A DNA stretch of 12,445 bases from Gemmatimonadota bacterium (GTDB taxonomy: Bacteria > Gemmatimonadota > Gemmatimonadetes > Longimicrobiales > Gaopeijiaceae), in contig JAUQOX010000067.1 of the NCBI GenBank assembly GCA_030550695.1, forward strand, positions 1-12,445, written 5' to 3'. A program made the position numbers and the translations under genes. Below are positions 6,881 through 12,445 of this stretch, piece by piece; positions within the stretch are counted from its first letter, which is position 1, and each line of letters starts with the position of its first letter. The notes under the pieces are model-generated. The model made no database searches. It was given only the letters and a program-made list of their open reading frames with translations, and had not been told where the DNA came from.

Positions 6881-8317
6881 TTACCCTTCCCCCGCACCTT
6901 CGGATCCGCCGCCTCTTCGGTGGCGGGCCGCCTCGACCCGCCTCCTTGCCCACGCTTCGAGGCGTTTCCTTACGGTCTCTTCGTACCCTGCCGAACCCGG
7001 GCGGTAAAAAACCCTCCCTTCGAGTTCCCCGGGAAGGTAGGTCTGGGGAGCCACCCCACCCGGCTCGTGGGGATCGTAGCGGTAGCCCTTTCCGTATCCC
7101 AGCTCCTTCATGAGCCCCGTAGGGGCGTTCCGCAGGTGGAGAGGGACCGGGGCTCCCGGCGTCTCCCGGGCCGCCTGCCAGGCTTCCCCCCAAGCTTCGT
7201 ACACCCGATTGGACTTGGGGGCGGTGGCCAGGTACACCACCGCTTCCGCAAGGGCCAGCTCACCCTCAGGACTCCCCAGGAAATGGAACGCATCCCGAGC
7301 TGCGACGGCCAGGGGGAGGGCGCCGGGGTCCGCAAGCCCGATGTCCTCCACCGCCATCCGGATGATCCTGCGAGCCAGGTACAGGGGGTCTTCTCCCCCG
7401 TCCAGCATCCGGGCCAACCAATAGAGGGCCCCGTCGGGATCGCTCCCCCGGACCGCCTTGTGCAAGGCCGAAATGAGGTTGTAGTGCTCTTCCCCGGCCT
7501 TGTCGTACAGGGCGAAGCGGAGCTGTGCCGCCTCCCGCACGCGTTCCGGCGTCAGGTTGCCCCCGGGGCCCGCCAGTTTGGCCGCCCCTTCCAGCACCCC
7601 GAGGGCCCGCCGAGCGTCGCCGTCGGCATGGGCGGCGGCAACGAGGAGAGCCTCCTCCTGCCAGCTCAGGTTCCAGCTCCCCAAGCCCCGTTCCACATCC
7701 TGGAGGGCCTCCTTGAGAATGGCCACCAGGTCTTCCAGCCCGAGGGGCTCCAGGACGAAGACCGGCGCCCGGGACAACAGAGGCCTCACCACCTCGAAGG
7801 AGGGGTTCTCGGTGGTGGCCCCGATGAGGATCACGGTGCCCTCCTCCACATGGGGGAGGAAAGCGTCCTGCTGGGCCTTGTTGAAACGGTGGATCTCATC
7901 GCAGAAAAGGATGGTTCTCCGACCGGAGACCCGCAGGCGTTCCTGGGCGCGGGCGATGATCTCCCGCACCTTCCCCACCCCCTCTGTCACCGCCGAGAAC
8001 GGCTCGAAGGCCGCTCCGGTCCTGGCCGCCATGAGACGAGCCAAGGTCGTCTTTCCGGACCCCGGAGGACCCCAGAGGATCAGGCTGGAGAGCTCCCCCC
8101 GTTCCAGCATGGCCCGGAGGACCTTCCCCGGCCCCAGGAGGTGGCGTTGGCCCCGGAACTCCTCCAGGGTGCGGGGACGCATCCGGGCGGCCAGGGGCAC
8201 CTCGCCGCCCCCTTCCCGAAGCTCGCCTGCCGGAGCGCAGGTCGGTTTCTCGTCGGGGCCAGGAGGTCCCCCCTCCCCCCCCGGGGGCGCCGGACCGAAG
8301 AGATCCAACTCGGTCAT
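6881..8317 (-). CDS. rarA: Replication-associated recombination protein A (AAA+ ATPase)
   Basis: A 478-aa clamp-loader-like AAA+ ATPase of the RarA/MgsA/WRNIP1 family that acts at stalled or damaged replication forks. Walker A GPPGSGKT is at 83-90, Walker B ILFCDEIHRFNK at 136-147 (Asp140, Glu141), sensor 1 GATTENPSFEV at 167-176, a likely arginine finger in LLSRAP (180-185), and sensor 2 in GDARRALG (233-240). The C-terminal tetramerisation and MgsA region includes HYNLISALHKAVRGSDPDGALYW, given here in part, plus RIIRMAVEDIGLADP and LGYGKGYRYDPHEPGG. The N-terminus MTELDLFG is joined to the AAA+ domain by about 35 Gly/Pro-rich residues (9-45), longer than usual. ATG 8317 follows GGGGGAGA and overlaps the cca stop by 4 nt (ATGA). 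The lipoprotein gene starts 4 nt downstream. Confidence 0.96.
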   Translation of the reverse strand: MTELDLFGPAPPGGEGGPPGPDEKPTCAPAGELREGGGEVPLAARMRPRTLEEFRGQRHLLGPGKVLRAMLERGELSSLILWGPPGSGKTTLARLMAARTGAAFEPFSAVTEGVGKVREIIARAQERLRVSGRRTILFCDEIHRFNKAQQDAFLPHVEEGTVILIGATTENPSFEVVRPLLSRAPVFVLEPLGLEDLVAILKEALQDVERGLGSWNLSWQEEALLVAAAHADGDARRALGVLEGAAKLAGPGGNLTPERVREAAQLRFALYDKAGEEHYNLISALHKAVRGSDPDGALYWLARMLDGGEDPLYLARRIIRMAVEDIGLADPGALPLAVAARDAFHFLGSPEGELALAEAVVYLATAPKSNRVYEAWGEAWQAARETPGAPVPLHLRNAPTGLMKELGYGKGYRYDPHEPGGVAPQTYLPGELEGRVFYRPGSAGYEETVRKRLEAWARRRVEAARHRRGGGSEGAGEG

Positions 8318-9660
8318 GGGGCTCTCCCCCAAAGGCGCCGCGCCTCCTTGAGGAGGGTCTCCCGCTCGTTCAGGGAGGGATCGTCCAACACCCGTTCCAA
8401 CAGACTCTGGAGGATCACACCGAACTCGGGACCGGGCTTCATCCCCAACGCCACCAGGTCCCGCCCCCCCACGGCCAACTGCTCCAAGGAGAGGGGGGCC
8501 CCGGAGCGGACCACCTGACGGAGACGCCGGATCACCTCCACCACCGCCGTCGGATCCCGCCCCCACCGGGCCCGGTCCAGGCGGGCCTCGGCGAGCCATA
8601 CCCGGCAGAGGGACGGCAGATGGCGAGGGTCCACCCGGTGGAGCCAGCGACGCAGTTCCTTGTCCTCCCACCGTGGGGAAGGAACCTCCACCCCCGCCCC
8701 GGCCAGTTGCGAGACCTCCCGGATCTCGGCGTTGGAGAACCGGAGCCGGAAGAGAAGGGCCGCCACTCCCTCCGCCCCCCTCCCGCCCCCGGTTTGCTTC
8801 TGTGTTGCACCTTCGGGTTCTTCCGGACCCACGGCCACCCCCCGCACGAGAGCCGTCAGGCGGAGGAGGGGCCGGGATGGGGGGAGGGCATCGGTCAGCA
8901 ACAGGGCATGGCACCACAGGGAATCGCCGGTGCCGGGACGGCGCCGCTCCCCCAGGACTGCCAGCTCCGGGTAGAGCACCTCCAAGGCTCCTGAAGCCCC
9001 GTAGAGGGCCAGGGCCCCCGAGGGACGGGGATCGTGGGCCAGGATCTTCATGAGTTCCTCCCGGATCCGCTCGGCGGAAAGCCGGGTCAGGAACGGTGCC
9101 GCGGCGCAGAGGGCCTTCCAGGTCTCCCCTTCGATGCGGAGGCGGAAACGGCTGGAAAAACGGAAACCCCGCAACACCCTCAGGTAGTCCTCGGCGAACC
9201 GCTGGGCGGGATCGCCCACGGTGCGGAGGATTCCCGCAGCGAGGTCGCTACGGCCCCCAAAGGGATCCCGGAACTCCTCACGCAAAGGGTGCCAGGCAAT
9301 GGCGTTGATGGTGAAGTCCCGGCGGGACAGGTCCTCGTCCAGTGTCTCGGCGAAGGCCACCAGGGCCTTCCTCCCCATGGGGAGCACGTCCCGGCGAAAG
9401 GTGGTCACCTCCACCAGGATCCCCTGGCGGGTGAGGACCCCCACGGTGCCGTGCTGGATCCCCACGGGCACGGTCCGGGGAAAAAGGCGCCTCACCACCG
9501 GAGGGGGTGCCCGGGTGGCCAGGTCCCAGTCCCCGGTGTCCACCCCCAAGAGGGCGTTGCGGACGGCCCCCCCCACCGCCCAGGTCTCGTAGCCCGCCTC
9601 CTCCAAGGTGCTGGCCACCCAGCGAACGTGGGGCGGTGCCCTGAGGCGGCTCGTCCTCAC
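8314..9660 (-). CDS. cca: CCA tRNA nucleotidyltransferase / poly(A) polymerase family
   Basis: A 448-aa class II nucleotidyltransferase that adds or repairs the 3' CCA of tRNAs. The head domain has AVGGAVRNALLG (28-39), the metal-binding pair Asp44/Asp46 in GDWDLAT, the EDLSRRDFTINA motif (109-120) and RVLRGFRFSSRFRLRIE, an RNA-binding segment near 161-177. AERIREELMKIL (196-207) is the usual neck motif. After this, the HD region is degenerate: the pattern WCHALLLTDALPPSRPLLRLTALV ends in Arg273-Gly274 where family members have His-Asp. GTG 9660 overlaps the SDR stop as GTGA, which favours this start over an internal GTG. The enzyme is needed for the tRNA-Gln in this window, which has no encoded CCA. 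Alternative: a poly(A) polymerase or an A- or CC-adding variant, which sequence alone cannot exclude. Confidence 0.9.
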   Translation of the reverse strand: MRTSRLRAPPHVRWVASTLEEAGYETWAVGGAVRNALLGVDTGDWDLATRAPPPVVRRLFPRTVPVGIQHGTVGVLTRQGILVEVTTFRRDVLPMGRKALVAFAETLDEDLSRRDFTINAIAWHPLREEFRDPFGGRSDLAAGILRTVGDPAQRFAEDYLRVLRGFRFSSRFRLRIEGETWKALCAAAPFLTRLSAERIREELMKILAHDPRPSGALALYGASGALEVLYPELAVLGERRRPGTGDSLWCHALLLTDALPPSRPLLRLTALVRGVAVGPEEPEGATQKQTGGGRGAEGVAALLFRLRFSNAEIREVSQLAGAGVEVPSPRWEDKELRRWLHRVDPRHLPSLCRVWLAEARLDRARWGRDPTAVVEVIRRLRQVVRSGAPLSLEQLAVGGRDLVALGMKPGPEFGVILQSLLERVLDDPSLNERETLLKEARRLWGRAP

Positions 9661-10421
9661 CCCACCAGGACGCTTCCCCCGTTCACGTTCAGGACCTCCC
9701 CGGTGATGTGCCGTGCCAAGGGCGAGCAAAGGAACACAATGGGTCCGGCGATATCCTCCGGAGGGGGAATCCTCCCCAGGGGGATCGTCCGGGCAATGGC
9801 CTCCTTGCGGCCGCCTTGGAAAGCCGGCCAGGACATTTCCGTGTCCACCCAGCCGGGAGCCACGCAGTTGACGGTGATGCCCCGGGGGGCAAGTTCGATG
9901 CAGAGGCCCTTGACCAGGGAGATCAGGGCTCCCTTGGTGGCGGCGTAATCGCCGTGGAACGCCTCCCCCCTCTGGCCCGCCGTGGAGCTGACCAGAACGA
10001 TTCGGCCCTCGTCCCTCAGGCGCCGGATGGCCTCGCGGGTGGTATAGAAAACGGAGTCCAGGTTCGCAGCCATGGTGGAGCGCCACTGGGCTTCCTCCAT
10101 TTCGGCCAACGGCACGTCCTGGGGCGGCCAGACTCCGTGGTTGGCCACAAAAATGTCCAGGGCCCCGAACTCTTCGTCCACCCGCCGGAAGAGCTTCCGG
10201 GCCCCTTCCACGGTGGAAAGATCGGCTCCCTCGGCCCACCCCCGGACCCCGAGGGCCTCCACCTCCTCCACCACCTGCCGGGCCTCCGCCTCGCGGGACC
10301 GGAAAGCCACACCCACCGAAGCCCCTGCCCGGGCCAGGAGCAAGGCCGTCGCCCGCCCGATGCCCCGGGAACCCCCGGTCACCAGGGCCTGCTTTCCGGT
10401 CAGATCCAGAATACGGTTCAT
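9657..10421 (-). CDS. SDR family oxidoreductase, FabG-like
   Basis: A classical short-chain dehydrogenase/reductase of 254 aa, cytosolic. The NAD(P)-binding loop TGGSRGIG is at 15-22, the acidic cofactor-site region ADLS at 66-69, and VANHG (92-96) replaces the common NNAG. Active-site residues are Asn120, Ser146 (SSTAG), Tyr159 and Lys163 (DYAATK). The PG motif is at 189-190 and the C-terminus GEVLNVNGG is FabG-like. Arg19 after the glycine loop suggests NADPH preference. The ketone substrate cannot be named. It lies between a sugar-phosphate isomerase and cca rather than among fatty-acid genes, so a role as the main FabG is doubtful. ATG 10421 has GAGG 7 nt upstream and overlaps the previous stop as ATGA, inside a run of eight A. 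The GTG-type start of cca overlaps its own stop. Confidence 0.92.
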   Translation of the reverse strand: MNRILDLTGKQALVTGGSRGIGRATALLLARAGASVGVAFRSREAEARQVVEEVEALGVRGWAEGADLSTVEGARKLFRRVDEEFGALDIFVANHGVWPPQDVPLAEMEEAQWRSTMAANLDSVFYTTREAIRRLRDEGRIVLVSSTAGQRGEAFHGDYAATKGALISLVKGLCIELAPRGITVNCVAPGWVDTEMSWPAFQGGRKEAIARTIPLGRIPPPEDIAGPIVFLCSPLARHITGEVLNVNGGSVLVG

Positions 10422-11002
10422 TTTTTTTCCTCGAACAGAAGTTCTTCCACCACTCCGCACACGATGTGCCCCACAGCCAACTGGATCTCCTGGGCGTGGG
10501 AGGTGGATTGGGTAGGCACCACCAAGGCCAGGTCCACCAGGCCCGCCAGCCTTCCCCCTCCCCTGGCCAGAAGGGCCGCCGTCCCAACGCCCCGCTCCCG
10601 GGCCGTCCGGGCGGCCTGCACCAGGTTCTCCGATTCCCCGCTGGTGGAATGGAGAACGAGAAGGTCTCCGGGGCGGGCCAGTGCCTCCACCTGCCGGGCA
10701 AACACCTGATCAAAGCCGTAGTCGTTTCCGGCGGCTGTGAGAACCGAGGTATCGGTGGTGAGGGCGATGGCCGGAAGAGCCGGACGCTCCCGGCCGAACC
10801 GAACCACGTACTCGGCTGCCAGGTGCTGGGCGTCGGCGGCGGATCCTCCGTTGCCGCAGAAGAACACCCGCCCCCCGCCAGCCAAGGTGTCCCGAACCCG
10901 CCGGGCCAACTCCAGGATCAGGCCTTCTTGGCTCCGGGCCACCTCCCTGGCCAGCTCCGCCAAGGCCTCCAATTCCCTACGAACGGCTTCCCCTGAGGTC
11001 AT
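10418..11002 (-). CDS. gmhA: D-sedoheptulose 7-phosphate isomerase-like SIS protein (GmhA/DiaA family)
   Basis: A 194-aa SIS-domain protein, the usual GmhA length. GmhA converts sedoheptulose 7-phosphate to D-glycero-D-manno-heptose 7-phosphate for LPS or S-layer heptose. The sugar-phosphate loop CGNGGSAADAQHLAAE (49-64) carries Ser54, His60 and Glu64. TTDTSVLTAAGNDYGF (92-107 by motif order) and HSTSGES (118-124) follow. Gln171 and His179 sit one residue off E. coli GmhA Gln172 and His180, and His60/Glu64 match His61/Glu65 with the same offset, so all the catalytic and zinc positions appear present. The DnaA-binding paralogue DiaA is the main alternative, but the retained catalytic residues favour an enzyme. 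ATG 11002 follows GGGGAG. The gene ends GAG-GAA-AAA-AAA-TGA, overlapping the SDR start. No other heptose genes are in the window. Confidence 0.88.
   Translation of the reverse strand: MTSGEAVRRELEALAELAREVARSQEGLILELARRVRDTLAGGGRVFFCGNGGSAADAQHLAAEYVVRFGRERPALPAIALTTDTSVLTAAGNDYGFDQVFARQVEALARPGDLLVLHSTSGESENLVQAARTARERGVGTAALLARGGGRLAGLVDLALVVPTQSTSHAQEIQLAVGHIVCGVVEELLFEEKK
10421..10428 (-). other. A8 run at overlapping stop/start of gmhA-like and SDR genes
   Basis: Eight consecutive A (T on the plus strand, 10421-10428) end at the ATGA overlap. The upstream gene reads GAA AAA AAA TGA while the downstream gene starts at the ATG made by the last A. One extra A in the transcript, or a -1 shift by the ribosome, would join the two reading frames as ...EEKKMNRILDL.... 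Such a run is conspicuous in a genome this GC-rich. The sequence shows the run and the frame relation; actual slippage is inference. Confidence 0.5.
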
Positions 11003-11063
11003 GGTCTCCCCAACCCCTGCAGCCCGGTGGCTCCCCCCGGGTCCGGAAGGTCCCCTTGGGCGA

Positions 11064-11939
11064 TCAAGTGCACTCCGGCTCCTTCCCCCTCCTTTTCCAC
11101 TTCCGGGCCAGGCGCTCCCACCAGGAAGGGGTAGGGGAGGAAAGGGGCGGGACGGGGAGGGGCGCCTCCCCTTCCAAGATCCGCCCCGGGTTGACCCGGC
11201 CCAACAGAGAAAAGGCCTCCAGCGCCCCCCACTCCCGGAAGAGGCCACGGGCTTCGTCCACCTGGGGGGAGAGCCCCGGGCGGCCGTGAAAGTCCGAGGC
11301 GAGGAGATCCAGCCAGCCCCTTTCCAAGAGAAGGCAGGCTCTCCGGCGGGCCTCCCGTCCGTAGAGCCCCAGGAGGGAGCCGTAATTCCCCTGCAGGTAG
11401 GCTCCTACCCCCCGCCACTCCCCTACCAGGGTAAGGTCGGGGTCCAATCCCCGGTACCTTTCCGGATGGGCCACCACCGGCCGCCAACCCTCCTCCACCA
11501 GGCGCGAAAGGACCCGGGTCGTCTCCGGAGGGACATGGACCAGGGGCCACTCCACCAGGACGAAGGGGGTTCCCGCCAGGCGGAGGCGAGGGTCCTCCAG
11601 ACAGGGATCCGGCACGTCCAAGAGGACCTCATGCCCCCGGAGGAGGGTGACCTCGCCGGGGGGGAGCCCGGGTGCCTCTCTCAGGCGGGCCCAGGCCGCA
11701 TCCACTTCGGCCAGGCGAGCCGCGAGGGCAGAGGGATCGTGGGTCAGGCTCCCCTCCAGATGCGGCGTCGCCACCACCCGGACCACCCCCGCCTCACGGA
11801 ACCTCGCCAAAGCCTCTTGGGCTTCTTCCAGGGTGGCGGAACCATCGTCCACTCCGGGGACCAGGTGGCTGTGCAGATCCGTGAGGTCCCGGTCCAGGTG
11901 GGGCAGGTTCGTCGGCGTCACGGCCCCCTTCGTGCGCAT
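11064..11939 (-). CDS. CpsB/YwqE-type PHP tyrosine-protein phosphatase
   Basis: A 291-aa metal-dependent PHP-fold phosphatase related to CpsB/YwqE/Wzb-like regulators of capsule and exopolysaccharide synthesis. Metal-ligand motifs are DLHSHLVPGVDDG (21-33; His23, His25, Asp31), TPH (58-60), the His in RGHEVLLD (101-108), HPER (158-161) and SDFHG (215-219). These match the usual order for the family. After the domain, residues 262-291 form an unusual tail: Pro-rich (LPVPPLSSPTPS), then a basic Trp-containing helix-like stretch (WWERLARKWKRRGKE). ATG 11939 is preceded by GGGAGGAGGGGAC, a strong ribosome binding site, and overlaps the end of the small upstream gene by 22 nt. A 61-nt gap separates it from the SIS isomerase gene. 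No tyrosine kinase or polymerase gene is in view, so the substrate is unknown. Confidence 0.88.
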   Translation of the reverse strand: MRTKGAVTPTNLPHLDRDLTDLHSHLVPGVDDGSATLEEAQEALARFREAGVVRVVATPHLEGSLTHDPSALAARLAEVDAAWARLREAPGLPPGEVTLLRGHEVLLDVPDPCLEDPRLRLAGTPFVLVEWPLVHVPPETTRVLSRLVEEGWRPVVAHPERYRGLDPDLTLVGEWRGVGAYLQGNYGSLLGLYGREARRRACLLLERGWLDLLASDFHGRPGLSPQVDEARGLFREWGALEAFSLLGRVNPGRILEGEAPLPVPPLSSPTPSWWERLARKWKRRGKEPECT

Positions 11940-12325
11940 GTCCCCTCCTCCCGGCGGTCTGCGCCGGGGGAGGCCGGTTCCAAGCCCTCCGCCACCCTGG
12001 CCAGCAGAGTCTTGAGCCCCCCCTCCACGTCGGGGGACCGGGCGAGGAGTTCGCAGGCGTAGGTCAGGAGCGCATCTCCCACCAGAAGGTGGAAAGCCGA
12101 GCTCCGCACCCGGCCCGGTGCGGCCAAAGCCCGGCGAAACGCAGCCACCGCCCTGTCGGCCAGAACCGATACCCCCACGGGCCGGTCCCCCCCTTCTTCC
12201 AGGAGGAGGCGCAGCAAGGGTTCCGGCGGGACGGGGGACCGCCCCCTGAGCCAGCCTTCCAAAGAGTCGCGCCCTCCAAGAGGGCTGCCCGCCGTGGTCC
12301 CCTCTCCGCCCCCTTCCCCGAGCAT
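11918..12325 (-). CDS. Small uncharacterised protein encoded after alaS
   Basis: A 135-aa soluble protein with no motif I can tie to a function. It has a Gly-rich, low-complexity start (1-20), then predicted helices: PPEPLLRLLLEE, VLADRAVAAFRRALAA, and a central block HLLVGDALLTYACELLA with the only cysteine in the core, ending in LKTLLARVAEGLE and a charged tail. No signal peptide or membrane segment is seen. ATG 12325 follows GGGAGGG and overlaps the alaS stop as TGATG, so translation is probably coupled to alaS. The last 22 nt overlap the PHP phosphatase gene. The DALLTYACE pattern recalls hypothetical proteins next to alaS in Gemmatimonadota (memory only), which supports a real, conserved gene. 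Confidence 0.75.
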   Translation of the reverse strand: MLGEGGGEGTTAGSPLGGRDSLEGWLRGRSPVPPEPLLRLLLEEGGDRPVGVSVLADRAVAAFRRALAAPGRVRSSAFHLLVGDALLTYACELLARSPDVEGGLKTLLARVAEGLEPASPGADRREEGTCARRGP

Positions 12326-12445
12326 CAGGACCGTCCCTCCCGAAGCCTTTCCACCACACCCCGCACGGCCATGAGGGCCTCATCCAAGCGATCCGGGGCG
12401 GCCACGCCCGCCTGCGCCATATGGGGACGTCCGCCCCCCTTCCCC
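12325..12445 (-). CDS. alaS: Alanine--tRNA ligase, C-terminal end only
   Basis: The last 39 codons and the stop of alanyl-tRNA synthetase, which attaches alanine to tRNA-Ala; the rest lies beyond the right edge. The visible segment begins GKGGGRPHMAQAG, the highly conserved glycine-rich motif of the C-terminal DHHA1 domain, followed by a short helix LDEALMAVRGVVERLREGRS and TGA. The stop at 12325-12327 shares one base with the ATG of the next gene. The domain ends about where AlaS proteins normally end, so the C-terminus looks intact. Confidence 0.93.
   Translation of the reverse strand, partial: GKGGGRPHMAQAGVAAPDRLDEALMAVRGVVERLREGRS

Noticed and set aside
6875..8518. 547-codon open frame on the plus strand across rarA
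   Set aside because: Antisense shadow of rarA, whose Walker motifs fix the true strand and frame.
9661..10713. N-terminal extension of the cca frame, which would suggest a much larger fusion protein
   Set aside because: The added part is a shadow of the SDR and SIS genes. The GTGA overlap at 9660 and the family length argue for the shorter protein.
11940..12383. N-terminal extension of the PHP phosphatase frame
   Set aside because: A strong ribosome binding site precedes ATG 11939 and the extension reads as low-complexity sequence over the small alaS-linked gene.
1..12445. CRISPR arrays, insertion sequences, phage or defence genes
   Set aside because: I saw no regularly spaced repeats, terminal inverted repeats, transposase motifs or integrase. 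Every long frame with motifs is a housekeeping or envelope gene.

Overview
This is a very GC-rich bacterial window, about 70% G+C by eye. Every gene I can support lies on the minus strand, so the genes run from the right end to the left. The best guess for the lineage is Gemmatimonadota. The grounds are the secreted hypothetical protein at the left end, the LEA14-like putative lipoprotein and the small protein next to alaS, whose sequence patterns I associate with that phylum. This rests on recall of protein patterns, not on a search.

Reading along the minus strand, the layout is: the C-terminus of alaS (entering at the right edge); a small uncharacterised protein; a CpsB/YwqE-type PHP phosphatase; a GmhA-type SIS isomerase; a FabG-like SDR oxidoreductase; a CCA-adding tRNA nucleotidyltransferase; rarA; a LEA14-like putative lipoprotein; hflX; a Rossmann/DUF2520 protein; pdxJ; a flippase-like membrane protein; ispE; tRNA-Gln(TTG) with its own promoter; and an exported hypothetical protein that runs off the left edge.

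The block is packed like one or a few long operons. The alaS/small-protein junction is a TGATG overlap, the small protein overlaps the PHP gene by 22 nt, and four junctions are 4-nt ATGA or GTGA overlaps (SIS/SDR, SDR/cca, cca/rarA, DUF2520/pdxJ). Most other gaps are 4 to 70 nt. No stretch over 300 nt lacks a gene. The only sizeable gaps flank the tRNA (1006-1133 and 1205-1347).

Functionally the window is housekeeping. It covers tRNA charging and maturation (alaS, cca, tRNA-Gln), genome maintenance and ribosome rescue (rarA, hflX), and envelope or sugar metabolism (PHP phosphatase, GmhA-like isomerase, flippase-like protein, lipoprotein). It also holds two enzymes fed by 1-deoxyxylulose 5-phosphate: PdxJ for vitamin B6 and IspE for isoprenoids. 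The tRNA-Gln gene does not encode its CCA tail, which fits the cca gene in the same window. I see no mobile element, CRISPR array, phage gene or defence system, and no convincing new multi-gene system. The observations worth a second look are local: an A8 run at an overlapping stop/start, a degenerate HD site in the CCA enzyme, a clamp-motif-like RarA N-terminus, a diverged WHy domain, and two uncharacterised proteins.
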